Notes: a model not told the origin generated them from the sequence alone. DNA of 64,000 bases from Helicoverpa zea (GCF_022581195.2 NC_061467.1:11842001-11906000), one strand, 5' to 3'. Counted from the first letter of the stretch, positions 35,808 through 45,857 are shown. Made by a program: numbers and translations.

Positions 35808-36396
35808 AGCTTGGGTTTCCTAGGAAAGCGGTGCCGTCATATAGCGGTCGTAATAAAGCGGTGAATGACGTCACTAGAACGTTGTCTATGTAAACAAAAT
35901 GGGGCGGTTTCCTGGAGAGCGGTAACTGACACCGTAACTTCAAAAAGCGGTGCCGCCTGTCAGATAGTTTGGTGAACGTTTTATTGAAAGCGGTGAAGTT
36001 TTTTTAATACGTATCTGTTTTTTTTCGAAACAACGTCAAAAATTAGTTCCAACTCTTGGAGCAGCAAGGACGACGAAATTTTAATAGATTTCGTTCGTTA
36101 CCACGAAGAAATATATAATGTAAAAAGTAAAGATTATAGAAAAAGTCAACTAAAACAGAATTGGTGGGTTGAAATTAGAGAAATATTACATGTTTATAAT
36201 AATTTAATTTTCATTTTACATTACAGTACTTAATTAGCTACATTTATCTTATTTAAGAACAGCCTAATGATGTGACGGTGTGTTAAAACGGCCGTGGAAC
36301 TTTCCACATGTCATCACCGTAAAGACGACCGTCTATTTGCGCCCGTAATATGACGGCCGCTATATGACGGCACCGCTTTCCTAGGAAACCAAAGCT
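35808..36396 (+). mobile_element. PIF/Harbinger-type element Z (third copy)
   Basis: The same terminal inverted repeats (AGCTTGGGTTTCC left, AGCTTTGGTTTCC in reverse at the right) and the same internal order as X enclose 589 bp. About 30 bp present in X after 'agcggtgccgcc' is missing. The segment after 36189 is replaced by unrelated AT-rich sequence before the shared 'gtgacggtgtgttaaaacgg' end. The left flank is TTA but the right flank is ACG, so no intact target duplication remains. Confidence 0.78.
36051..36191 (+). pseudogene. MADF exon remnant in element Z
   Basis: This version of the exon lacks the TGA stop found in X and Y. The frame runs through NSWSSKDDE, ILIDFVRYHEEIY, KSKDYRKSQLKQNWW and a following VEIREIL helix, so it keeps the second tryptophan-containing segment expected in a MADF domain. 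The frame stays open to a TAA at 36231-36233, but the sequence after about 36189 is not shared with X. No ATG precedes it and no transposase is nearby. Confidence 0.6.
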
Positions 36397-37199
36397 ACGA
36401 CGAAAATATGTTGAGATACCTAATATTAGAGTTTGTTTTGCAGCACTTCTTAAGAAGGAAGAATTAAAGACATAAGACAGAAGGATAGCTTCCTATTTTT
36501 TTCGTCTAATAAAAAAGTTCCTAGCACTTTGCAAACCTCAATAAAAACGCACAGTTAAACAGACAGACTCTATGAAACCAGATCAGATCGTTAAAAACTC
36601 TACGAAACTATTGAATGTTGCATTTACTAGTGTGAACAGTGAACCCTATGTCTGGAACGATGTGTATAACTTTAAATATAGAATTATATAAGGGAATAAT
36701 TTTCTTACAATCATTTGAAATTTTAGCCCTTAATTAAGTATATTTTTCCTTGTTCCACTCAAACATTTACTATCCCAATACAATTATTTATGTCACTTCC
36801 TCATACCGACTCACAATAAAAACTAGGCAGATACACAAAAACTCCTAGGGAGAAGTATTCCGTTAGTATTTAATATACAAAATACCTCTGTTCGTATGTC
36901 TGTTGTTGATATGAGCTAGTTATACCTAGTTACTGTTACTGGTTTATGATGAAATATTTTGTTTATGACTTCTTTTTTCTTTGGTAGGGTTGTCTAAGTT
37001 GAAGGTTGAAAATTAGTCAAGTATACCTACAGTCTTTATAATGAGCGAATATCGAAATAATCGATGTAATCTATGCTCTAGGCAAAAATCTTTAAATAAT
37101 CTAAAATTTAATTTGGATTTTTTATGACTTAAAAAAAAATATATTCGCTTTTATCAAATGACTTAAAGCAAAGAATTATTGTTGTTTGTGTTACTATTA
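36397..37199. other. Gene-free stretch
   Basis: AT-rich sequence with no classified feature. Confidence 0.35.
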
Positions 37200-37315
37200 G
37201 AAAGCTATAAGAATAAGCGCTTCTGCGAGTAACGTAGGCTAAATACAATCCGCATACGGGAAGAAGTACCCCGGGAAATGGATGAAACCGCCAGAAAACA
37301 TCTAGTTATTAATGT
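37200..37315 (-). repeat. Decayed LINE-tail fragment (family R)
   Basis: 'gaagaagtaccccgggaaat' and 'ggatgaaaccgccagaaaac' followed by 'atctagttatt' is the reverse of the family R head. Upstream text is diverged. Confidence 0.4.
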
Positions 37316-39080
37316 ATTTTGTAAGTAGTTGACATCCCTGCTCACAGTTTATGACAAGGCCCTATATTTAGACCGCAATTTTATTAATATTGGTGCTGAT
37401 TTCTGTAAAAAGAAACTAAACGACAGCCAATAGTATAGTATTTATCAAGGCCGAACGCGGCTGCAATAAACTATAAACTATGATTTATATAATTATTAGA
37501 CTCGGTTTTTATTGTCCTTGAACTAAGATATTTTCTGCAATACTAATAAATAGGTAAATGAAACCTTTCGCCCATTCGTTTTCCGCTTTACATAGCGACA
37601 CTTTTTATCCTAGGTGCGAATCTAGTCTCTCAGGACGCGGACGAAGTTGTAAGCAAATTCAGTAACATTATATAAGACTGCGGACTTGCTAAGTTTGTTT
37701 CTATAAGACAATATTCGTACTACGTAGGGCAGAAGTTAATTAGTAAATATTAATGAACTCTTTATTACAAAATAGAGGCACGTATTAGATTATTAAAACC
37801 GACTACAACATTTTAGCGCAGTCGAGTAAAAAATGAGAATTGCTACGATTTCGTAGCAGCCGTAGTCGATTCGTAGCCAGGTTGTGCCTCAACAGATCGT
37901 GGTACCTACCTACACTTACAAAAGATATCCTAATATTATTTTATATAAATAAAATCTGATTCTGTATTTATAAAAAAAATATTATTCTTTTTGGGTACAG
38001 CATCCTCGTCGTATATTACTCTTATTTTCTCAATGTAATCTTGGAAACCATGATCCTAAAAGAAATCCCTCTGTTACTGTCATTTGCAATCGTCCGCGAA
38101 TTGTTCTTTTATTCCTGAACTGAGCTGAACTGGGTGTAGGTAATTGATATCGACAAGCATTGTCTTACACAATTCCTCGGGTCTGTTTTATATTGCTGTG
38201 TTTTTAGTATTTTCTGACTATCAAAATAAATAAAGAATTTCTCACGTGGCCACCCCCTAAGGTTCCCTAAGGGCAGTGACCGGCAAATGGTCTCTCGATA
38301 CACCGACTGTACCGAAGTAAGGGTTGCACCATTGAATATGCAATCAGACGAGAACCCTTCTCTTGTTCGAACAAAAAACAACGTGTTCTGGTAACAATCA
38401 GATGTTGGAGATAATTTTTTTAGGAATTTTAGGATTTCCTGTATATTTTATTGGTAAAAGTGTTTTTCGTAAAATTATAACTAAATATGTAAATATAGGA
38501 AATTAGGTAATGTTGTAATATGATCAAATTACTAGCCTCCGCTAGCGATTTCTGAACCCCGATTGTTTCCAGAGGCAAACTATTACTTCACCTAGATGGA
38601 CAGATGATCTGGCCAACATTGCTGGGCGGCAGTGGATGATCAAGCAAAGGGGCGAACCTTGGGAAAGACAGCAGTCCAGCAACGGAGGTCGTTTGACTGA
38701 CACGAGGACGACGAGAAATAGTTTTATAATTTTGCATTTACTACATCTTTACGAGTTACGAAAGTTGAACCCTAACAAACTAACTACCATCACAATAGAC
38801 CTCTCGAAGCAGTTCTGAATATTCTGACGTCAGACGGCTATTATAGTCGAAGCTTCCTCTTCAGACCTCCTCAGGCATAAGACGCTAACTATTTAATACG
38901 TACATACAGACCTATAAGTACTTGTTTGTATTGTTAAGTCTGTGGTACACTATGAACCGTAATTAGAATATATTCACTCAGTATTAATATTTACAAATCT
39001 TGGAGATTATATTTGTTTTAGGCTTATTTTACACGTACTTTGCAAAATACAAATGCCAAACTCACTGCTGTCTATTTTTT
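37316..39080. other. Gene-free stretch
   Basis: No gene supported. A 'cgtagc'-rich cluster lies at 37838-37880. A stub of family R ('actagcctccgctagcg') is at about 38530. The frames at 38109-38381 (minus) and 38636-38818 (plus) show no protein character. Confidence 0.35.
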
Positions 39081-39440
39081 AATAATGATAATGGCGTCCA
39101 CGGCCGATTTCGGCTGTTCTCATTTAAGGAGATCAGCCAGCTACGCAGGACATATTATAGTGCACGAGCATTTGCGCAGACACTGGTGCACTCCCTATTC
39201 CTTCACTCTCATAATCCGATGGGACGGCAATCCGACACGACCGGAGGGAGGTCAGGCGCAGGACTGACGTTTACGTGCTCTCCGATGCACGGGTGAATCA
39301 ATCACCAACTTCCAGACTACGGGCTGCTTTGTGAAAGTTCAAGAAAACCCACAAAGCGATTTCGGCCCGACCCAGGAATCGAACCCGAGACCTCGAGCAC
39401 AGCAGCCGCGCTTGCGACCACTAAACCAACGAGGCAGTCA
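39081..39440 (-). repeat. Second tRNA-derived SINE family, near full length
   Basis: On the minus strand the head contains an A box (TGGTTTAGTGGTCG, at 39415-39428) and a B box (GGTTCGATTCC, at 39375-39385). A GC-rich body follows ('gaagttggtgattgattcac', 'ggtcgtgtcggattgccg', 'gccgtggacgcc') and an ATT-rich end at the left. CTATTTTT at 39072-39079 and 39443-39450 is a possible short target duplication. The 98- and 75-codon frames in this block lie on the opposite strand of the SINE and are not genes. Confidence 0.75.
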
Positions 39441-39450
39441 GCCTATTTTT

Positions 39451-40706
39451 ATGACACAAGTGAATGAATGCGAACTTAAATTGCGAAGCGATCCGAAGTG
39501 AATTCAAAACAGTGCAGTTGCAGTATCCAGATCCCTCTCGTAGGACGCCGTGTTTAGTCTTTATCTGACTGTCGCGTACGTACTTTTGACGTAGAAAGTA
39601 GGTGTTATAGCATTTTATACTGACTTACTTTAAGACATTATTTCTGCTCAAAAGTGCATCATAAAGACCCGTCTGCAGCATAACACAACTTCTGACACTT
39701 TATAGTTGTGGCTTAATGTGCTCTTTACCTTAACTCTGCACTCATTGTTCATAGCTTAGAAGATTTCACTGCTGAAATGCCTTGTTCTTGCTCAGTTACT
39801 ACTACGTAACGTAGTAGTTATATCTACAGCTAGTACGTACTAAAATATTATTCACCAAAGGTTTATGATCCTATCTATGTATGAAAAACTGAAGTGATTA
39901 ACGAAAAAGGATTAAAGGAACAAAAAAATATTGTAAAACTATTTATATTTCCACGCAACAGGCAGTTAGTTACGCCATTGTGTTTGTCTATTCTGTATTT
40001 TTTGTATACGCCAAATAAAAAATACGTTCTGACTAGAGTGAATTTTCACCCGAATAGTTAACATATTTTGTGGTGAACCCAACGAAAATCCATCACAAAA
40101 TTACGCAGTGGCCATGAGTTTGCCTTGGAATCCGGACACGTTACATTGTTCAAATATCCTCCAAACCAGAGCATTTTATGGTCACCCAGGCTTTAGTTTT
40201 AAAAGAACAATTTTGCATGTCCCGCTGAGAATAATAAAACACTTTTTGTGGACAACCTTTTTGGTTTTGGGCACAATGGAGGCTGTTTCTGTAGCCATAA
40301 AACTAAAATGTAGAAGTATGTGTGGAATTTATTCGAAAACAAAATAGGAATTTAATTTAAAATAGGTTGAAAGTTAACTGTGTAAAAGTTTAATAAACAT
40401 TGTGCTGTTCACGTAAAAGTTTCCAATATAAAAAGTAAGCGTTCACTGTATAGTCTACAGCTACAAATACTTAAAAATAAACAACAATGAGTAGCTATGT
40501 AGTTATTTACTTTTCAACAAAGACACATTAACAATTTTTGTTCGAAAATGTATTTAAGAATGTTTATATTTTAAGAATCTTTTTCCTAAAAACCTTTTGT
40601 GGCCGATTGATAATATCCTAAAATACGCGATTTTATGAGCTGCGTAAAATAAACAACTGCTTTCCCTTAAGTTCCTGTCATTATCGTAAAAAACCCAAAG
40701 TTCTGC
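39451..40706. other. Gene-free stretch
   Basis: No gene recognised. A 79-codon plus-strand frame (40108-40347) has no recognisable domain. Confidence 0.35.
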
Positions 40707-40710
40707 TTAA

Positions 40711-40856
40711 GGCGGGATTCCACTAATATGCCACATTTGTTCGCGAACAAAGAGTGTACAGGCTATACTAGTACGCGAAACGCGCACAAATGTTTCTTCT
40801 GGTCGCTAGCAAACAGTAGCTTTCGTGCGAACATTTCTAACCAGTGAAATCCCGCC
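40711..40856. mobile_element. Short MITE flanked by TTAA (piggyBac-like target)
   Basis: GGCGGGATTCCACT at the left and its near-complement AGTGAAATCCCGCC at the right bracket 146 bp. TTAA stands on both sides (40707-40710 and 40857-40860). TTAA duplication is the hallmark of piggyBac-type transposition. TTAA is itself palindromic, so it could alternatively be part of the inverted repeat. The interior contains the palindromic 'ttgttcgcgaacaa' and no coding sequence. Confidence 0.6.
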
Positions 40857-40860
40857 TTAA

Positions 40861-41842
40861 CGTAGCTATAAACAGGGAATTTCTTTTGTAAATTTATGCA
40901 AATTGCTATAAATCGCATCCAGATAGACGGATCCTTATTTTATTGACGTCAACATGAGGGATAGGTAATTTGAAGTAATGAGCTTCTTTTGTAAAGAGTA
41001 ATAAAAAGCTCTCTGAAGTTAGGCTGTAATGGTTATTGAAAAATATATTGTCTTTAATTATGTCATAGAGTGATGTGTTATGATGATGATGATGGCATGA
41101 GTCTGGACTTTTTATTTCTTAATACGTTGTATGAGAGTACGCATTACGATAAGTTGGTGAGTGTGGTGGATGAGTTCGTTCGAATAGCATTTATTATTTT
41201 GTCTGCAAACATTTTTAAAGGTTACGCAAAGAAGGTAGTCCCTTGAAAACTAAACTGTGGGCAACAGCTGGTTTCAAATATTTTTTAGCTTTAATCACTT
41301 TTATCCGATCAGTTTTGCTATCATTCCCTTGCTTTATTACTAAAAAATCCTCGTTACGCCATCTTACCACGCAATATGCAGTTACGAATCTGCATCGATT
41401 GTATGCAAATATTTCGAGAACAATCCGTGTAAATTGTAGCCTAATGGTTTAGACGCATTGTTCACTGTATTCGAGGCATGTTAACTCCCACATACTGTTC
41501 GGGAAATGCTCTGTTACTGGAAAACGGTATTCTAATACTTCAATATTACTTGTTGATGCGCCAATTCCTAGATTAATGAAAACTTTGTGTGTGGAAGCTA
41601 AGTATTTGTAATACTGTTCATCATCTGCCTAGCCTTTTTGCATCTATTCACGGTAGATTTGTGAATGTTGCATGGGACATAGCAATTTAACGTGCCTTCC
41701 GAAACAGTAAGGAACTAGTCAAGACAGTCACCACGCACCAAGTTTTGCTTAACCTTATGATCAATCGAAAAGTGTGTCTGTTATTTAGCTATGATATAAT
41801 CACATCATGAATCACGATACTTATTTTTGCTTTAAAGGAAAT
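40861..41842. other. Gene-free stretch left of the retrotransposon
   Basis: AT-rich, with a short GATGAT run near 41082. The 69-codon frame 41243-41452 is not recognised. Confidence 0.4.
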
Positions 41843-41846
41843 AGTG

Positions 41847-42039
41847 TGTGGCGGACTAAAACCTTTATAGTCGGAACTTTTTGTGTGTGTGTTTTATTTT
41901 ATATTTTATTAATTTTTCTCCGTCAAGATAGTCTGACATATTACAATATTTTTTACAATCTTGCTGAAGCGTTTTTATTAAATACAGTCCTATTCAGGCC
42001 TGCGTAGTACGCTTATGAGCATCTCGCTTAGATGCTACA
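41847..42039 (+). repeat. 5' LTR of the Gypsy element
   Basis: A 193 bp direct repeat, identical by eye to 45661-45853. It starts TGTGGCGGACTAAAACC and ends GATGCTACA. It should hold promoter and polyadenylation signals, and an ATTAAA-type hexamer lies in its 3' half. An ATG at 42015 is in frame with the downstream gag remnant, which is unusual and follows from the deletion next to the LTR. Confidence 0.95.
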
Positions 42040-42040
42040 T

Positions 42041-42048
42041 TGGTGACC
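42041..42048 (+). other. Truncated primer-binding site (tRNA-Trp type)
   Basis: TGGTGACC directly follows the LTR plus one base and equals the first eight bases of the tRNA-Trp-complementary site used by Rous sarcoma virus and reported for CsRn1-type elements (TGGTGACCCCGACG...). From the ninth base the sequence departs and reads as gag codons (GCCGGCC...). So only 8 bases of a normal ~18-base site appear to remain. Confidence 0.6.
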
Positions 42049-42554
42049 GCCGGCCTTCTCAGTTTCTACGGCATCTACAAAATTTAGCTGGACCCGCTGG
42101 TGCTTCGGATTTTGTGAAAAGTCTGTGGACTAACCGCTTGCCGCAAAATATACAGACAGTGATTGCTTCACAGATTGCCGACCTGCCGGTAGAAAAGCTA
42201 GCAGAGATTGCTGACCGGGTGTACGACATTGTACCATGCACCCCGCAAGTCGCTGCCACCTCTGCATCTACCAGCACCGCGCCGGACTTGGTCAAAGAAG
42301 TAAGCGAACTTACAAAACAAGTTGCCCGGCTGTCATCGCAAATGAACAGCAAGTGGAGAGGGCGCTCTCGCTCTCGCTCACAGTCTCGGCACAACCAAAG
42401 AAGGTATTATCGCGGTCGCTCTAATAACTCTAGGACTCCACAGCCACCACCGAACCACCCGCATTGCTACTACCACTACACCTTTGGAGACAAGGCAAAC
42501 AAGTGTAGACAACCATGCACATTTACGTCGGAAAACGCAAAGGGCGGTCGCTAG
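42042..42554 (+). pseudogene. gag: gag, 5'-truncated (C-terminal capsid and nucleocapsid part)
   Basis: Gag forms the particle that packages the element RNA. The frame from the LTR ATG (42015) gives 179 residues, of which about 170 are gag-derived. The first gag residues are GDRRPSQFLRHL, followed by a 'LWxxRLPxNIQ' and 'KLAEIADRVYD' segment typical of the C-terminal half of the capsid region in this clade. A basic RS-rich stretch (about 113-140) and a zinc knuckle follow, spaced C151-X2-H154-X9-C164-X3-C168. The order CHCC differs from the usual CCHC and is a reported CsRn1-clade trait. Related gag proteins are roughly twice as long or more, so the N-terminal half is absent. The frame ends at TAG 42552-42554 and overlaps pol in the -1 frame. 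Confidence 0.8.
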
Positions 42555-45500
42555 TAGCGGCCAACGACTGCCCCTCTTCAACAGGCCGTTTGTTTGTAAC
42601 CGACCGAAATACGAAAATGCAATTCCTGGTGGATACTGGCTCAGACTTGTGTGTTTTCCCTCGGTCGGTAGTAAAAACGCCGGTGAAACTGTCAAAATTC
42701 GATTTGGTTGCAGCTAATAATACGATGATACACACATACGGGCCAACACAGCTACGACTCAACTTGGGGCTCAGAAGGGACTTCACATGGAAGTTCACGG
42801 TAGCTGACGTTTCTCGACCGATTATAGGGGTCGACTTCCTAAGTTTTTATAATTTACTTGTCGACTGCCGAAATCAGAGATTGATAGATAACACTACGAC
42901 ACTATCGGTTCCAGGAGCCCATTGCAAGTCATCGGACGACATTGCATCCGTGAAGGCAGTAGTCGGTGATACAGATTACCATAAAATACTTCGTGAGTAT
43001 CCAGAAATCACCCGACCACCAGGAACACATGTACTGGGTAAGCACAACACGGTGCACCACATAAGAACCACTCCAGGCCCACCGGTAGCAAGCAAACCTC
43101 GACGTCTCGATCCAGCTCGAACATTAATCGCCAAGAAGGAATTCGAAGAGATGCTAGCAAGTGGTGTGGCCAGACGGTCGGAGAGCGCCTGGTCCGCTCC
43201 TCTTCACCTGGTGAAGAAAAAAGACGACGGATGGAGACCATGTGGCGACTACAGGGCACTAAATGCTAGGACGATACCAGACAGGTATCCTATACGCCAC
43301 ATCCACGATTTCTCCTACCAACTATCAGGGTGCACAGTATTCTCCACCATAGATCTTGTCAAAGCCTATAATCAGATAAGAACAAATCCAGACGACATTC
43401 CGAAGACCGCCATCACTACGCCTTTCGGTCTTTACGAGTTTCCATTTATGACCTTTGGTTTAAGGAACGCCGCTCAGACATTCCAAAGGTTCATCGATGA
43501 AGTGCTGCTCGGTTTAGAGTTTTGTTATGGGTATATCGACGATATCCTAGTATTCTCGCAGACCCATGAACAGCACGAGCGGCATTTACGGCAGTTATTC
43601 GCCCGTTTAAGAGAATACGGGGTAGTGGTAAACACTTCAAAGTGTCACCTCGGACAGTCAGAGGTAACGTTTCTAGGATACCATGTGTCAGCTGCAGGAA
43701 CAAAACCTCTAAGTACCAAGATACAGGCTATCCAAGAGTATCCAGTTCCCAAGACGGTCAAGGACCTTCGTAGATTTTTAGGTGTCATTAATTTTTACCG
43801 TCGATTCGTCCCAAACGCGGCCAAATTACAAGCCCCATTGAACGCAATACTAGCCGGTCCGAAAATCAAAGGAGCACATCCAGTCAATATGACTCCAGAA
43901 CTCCTCAAAGCATTCGAAGACATCAAGACTTCATTATCCAACGCAACCCTACTGGCTCATCCGGATCCTTCAGCTGAGTTGGCCATCGTTACTGACGCGT
44001 CTGATACTGCTATCGGCGCTGTCCTGCAACAGCGAAGAGAAGCTAACTGGGAACCTCTAGCCTTTTATTCGCACAAACTAAATGGTGCTCAAAGAAAATA
44101 CAGCCCGTACGACCGCGAGTTGTTAGCGGTATATGAAGCAGTGAAGTACTTTCGACATATGGTCGAGGCAAGAGACTTCGCGATCTTCACCGACCATAAA
44201 CCACTGATGTTTGCTTTCAAGTCGAACAGAGACAGCTATTCACCAAGGCAATTCAGATACCTAGACTTTATAGGGCAATTTACTACCGATATAAGGTATA
44301 TCCCGGGCAAGGAAAATGTGGTTGCTGATGCATTGTCACGAATCGAGGAAGTGTCACCGACAATAAACTTTGAAGATCTTGCAAAATTCCAGGAAACAGA
44401 TCCAGAACTGCAAGACCTCATTCGAAATGGGTCCTCACTGAAGCTGGAAAAGGTTGCTACACCAACTGGCAACGCACAAGTTCTATGTGACACTAGCTCG
44501 GCTACGCCCCGACCGTATTTGACACCACAACTCCGGAAGCAAGCCTTTGAATCGTTGCACAATTTGCATCACCCTGGATGTTCAGCTACAGTGCGACTGG
44601 TGACGCAAAGCTATGTGTGGCCAGGGATCCGCAAAGACTGTAGAGAGTGGGCGAGGCAGTGTTTGCCATGTCAGACTTCTAAAGTCACTCGCCATATCAA
44701 ATCCCCACCTTCCTCTTACCTAACCCCATCCTCTCGCTTCGCTCACATCCACCTCGACATCGTAGGACCGTTAACCCCTTCGTCTGATTACAGGTATTGT
44801 CTTACCGTCATCGATAGATTCACTCGATGGCCCGAGGCTTACCCCTTGAAGGACATCACGGCGGAGGCCTGCGCAGCAGCGCTGGTGGCCAATTGGGTGG
44901 CCCGCTTCGGCTGTCCGGCACGGGTGACCACTGACCGTGGCCGCCAATTCGAGAGTCACCTGTTCAAAGCTCTCTCTGCCTTGCTGGGGGCAGAGCATCT
45001 TCGCACCACTGCCTACCATCCAGCAGCGAATGGCATGGTGGAACGGCTGCACCGGCAGCTGAAAGCCGCCATCATGTGCCACACCTCTTCGCAGTGGACG
45101 GAAGCTCTTCCACTGGTACTACTCGGCATGCGTAACTCGTGGAAAGAAGACATCCAAGCTACGCCAGCCGAGCTCGTCTACGGGGAAGCACTACAGCTTC
45201 CCGGTCAGTTCATATCTATGCAAGCAGATTTCACCACAGCTGACGTCACCGAGTACGCAAATCGTTTACGACGTCACATGGCCAGCCTCACTCCGAAACC
45301 TGCAGCATGGCATAGCACGTCGCCCTTCTACGTGCCGCGAGATCTTCATTCCTGCTCCCACGTCTTCCTCCGTCGAGACCATGTACGACGTTCACTAGAA
45401 CCACCGTACGCGGGGCCCTACAAGGTTCTACAGAGGCATGAAAAATATTTCACGATCGAGATACGGGGAAAGCCAAGCAACGTGTCAGTCGACCGCCTCA

Positions 45501-45637
45501 AACCAGCTTTCATAGCACGTGATGAGGCGCAGCATGAAATCACAAGAGCTGACACTACTAACACCAATACGACATCTGGGGCGAAAATAACGAGAAGCGG
45601 GCGTCGTGTAAAGTTCCCCGATTTTTATCGACCGTAG
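42515..45637 (+). CDS. pol: pol polyprotein: protease, reverse transcriptase, RNase H, integrase
   Basis: The open frame gives 1040 residues from the first ATG. In vivo it is probably entered by -1 frameshifting from gag, since it overlaps gag in the -1 frame. The protease has its DTGS active site at residues 40-43. The reverse transcriptase carries the first catalytic aspartate at D280 (IDLVKAYNQ) and the YIDD box at 340-343. RNase H shows D494, E535, D560 and D605. The integrase has a zinc-binding H682/H685-H686 with C716-X2-C719, and a DD35E triad at D748, D807 and E843. A GPY/F module is at about 967, with no chromodomain. All catalytic residues are present and there are no stops or frameshifts, so the protein is probably functional. 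Coding sequence is GC-richer than its surroundings, as expected for a recent arrival. Confidence 0.96.
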   Translation: MHIYVGKRKGRSLVAANDCPSSTGRLFVTDRNTKMQFLVDTGSDLCVFPRSVVKTPVKLSKFDLVAANNTMIHTYGPTQLRLNLGLRRDFTWKFTVADVSRPIIGVDFLSFYNLLVDCRNQRLIDNTTTLSVPGAHCKSSDDIASVKAVVGDTDYHKILREYPEITRPPGTHVLGKHNTVHHIRTTPGPPVASKPRRLDPARTLIAKKEFEEMLASGVARRSESAWSAPLHLVKKKDDGWRPCGDYRALNARTIPDRYPIRHIHDFSYQLSGCTVFSTIDLVKAYNQIRTNPDDIPKTAITTPFGLYEFPFMTFGLRNAAQTFQRFIDEVLLGLEFCYGYIDDILVFSQTHEQHERHLRQLFARLREYGVVVNTSKCHLGQSEVTFLGYHVSAAGTKPLSTKIQAIQEYPVPKTVKDLRRFLGVINFYRRFVPNAAKLQAPLNAILAGPKIKGAHPVNMTPELLKAFEDIKTSLSNATLLAHPDPSAELAIVTDASDTAIGAVLQQRREANWEPLAFYSHKLNGAQRKYSPYDRELLAVYEAVKYFRHMVEARDFAIFTDHKPLMFAFKSNRDSYSPRQFRYLDFIGQFTTDIRYIPGKENVVADALSRIEEVSPTINFEDLAKFQETDPELQDLIRNGSSLKLEKVATPTGNAQVLCDTSSATPRPYLTPQLRKQAFESLHNLHHPGCSATVRLVTQSYVWPGIRKDCREWARQCLPCQTSKVTRHIKSPPSSYLTPSSRFAHIHLDIVGPLTPSSDYRYCLTVIDRFTRWPEAYPLKDITAEACAAALVANWVARFGCPARVTTDRGRQFESHLFKALSALLGAEHLRTTAYHPAANGMVERLHRQLKAAIMCHTSSQWTEALPLVLLGMRNSWKEDIQATPAELVYGEALQLPGQFISMQADFTTADVTEYANRLRRHMASLTPKPAAWHSTSPFYVPRDLHSCSHVFLRRDHVRRSLEPPYAGPYKVLQRHEKYFTIEIRGKPSNVSVDRLKPAFIARDEAQHEITRADTTNTNTTSGAKITRSGRRVKFPDFYRP
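42539..42545 (+). promoter_or_regulatory. Candidate -1 frameshift slippery heptamer
   Basis: A AAG GGC in the gag frame has the canonical X XXY YYZ form. It lies in the gag-pol overlap, nine bases before the gag stop ends. Slippage would continue into pol codons CGG TCG CTA. No strong stem-loop or pseudoknot was verified downstream. Confidence 0.5.
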
Positions 45638-45650
45638 TCACGGTCTGGCC

Positions 45651-45658
45651 GGGGGGAA
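45651..45658 (+). other. Polypurine tract
   Basis: GGGGGGAA two bases before the 3' LTR is the expected position and composition for the plus-strand primer of reverse transcription. Confidence 0.75.
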
Positions 45659-45660
45659 CA

Positions 45661-45853
45661 TGTGGCGGACTAAAACCTTTATAGTCGGAACTTTTTGTGT
45701 GTGTGTTTTATTTTATATTTTATTAATTTTTCTCCGTCAAGATAGTCTGACATATTACAATATTTTTTACAATCTTGCTGAAGCGTTTTTATTAAATACA
45801 GTCCTATTCAGGCCTGCGTAGTACGCTTATGAGCATCTCGCTTAGATGCTACA
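45661..45853 (+). repeat. 3' LTR of the Gypsy element
   Basis: The copy is identical by eye to the 5' LTR over 193 bp. It is followed by AGTG, the right target duplication. Confidence 0.95.
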
Positions 45854-45857
45854 AGTG

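Larger units (their letters stand above)
41847..45853 (+). mobile_element. Ty3/Gypsy LTR retrotransposon, CsRn1-like, gag-deleted
   Basis: The 4007 bp element has two identical 193 bp LTRs (TG...CA ends) and is flanked by the 4 bp direct repeat AGTG (41843-41846 and 45854-45857). The internal region holds a shortened gag, an intact pol and a purine tract before the 3' LTR. Domain order (protease, reverse transcriptase, RNase H, integrase) is that of Ty3/Gypsy. A CHCC zinc knuckle and a start of primer-binding site matching tRNA-Trp are traits reported for the CsRn1 clade of animal Gypsy elements. There is no envelope gene. Identical LTRs and an open pol point to recent insertion. The missing gag N-terminus and damaged primer-binding site mean it could move only with help from an intact relative. 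Confidence 0.95.

Noticed and set aside
39000..39296. 98- and 75-codon plus-strand frames
   Set aside because: They lie on the antisense strand of the tRNA-derived SINE at 39081-39440.
43008..45082. Minus-strand frames of 70-108 codons within pol
   Set aside because: They are shadows of the intact plus-strand pol gene.
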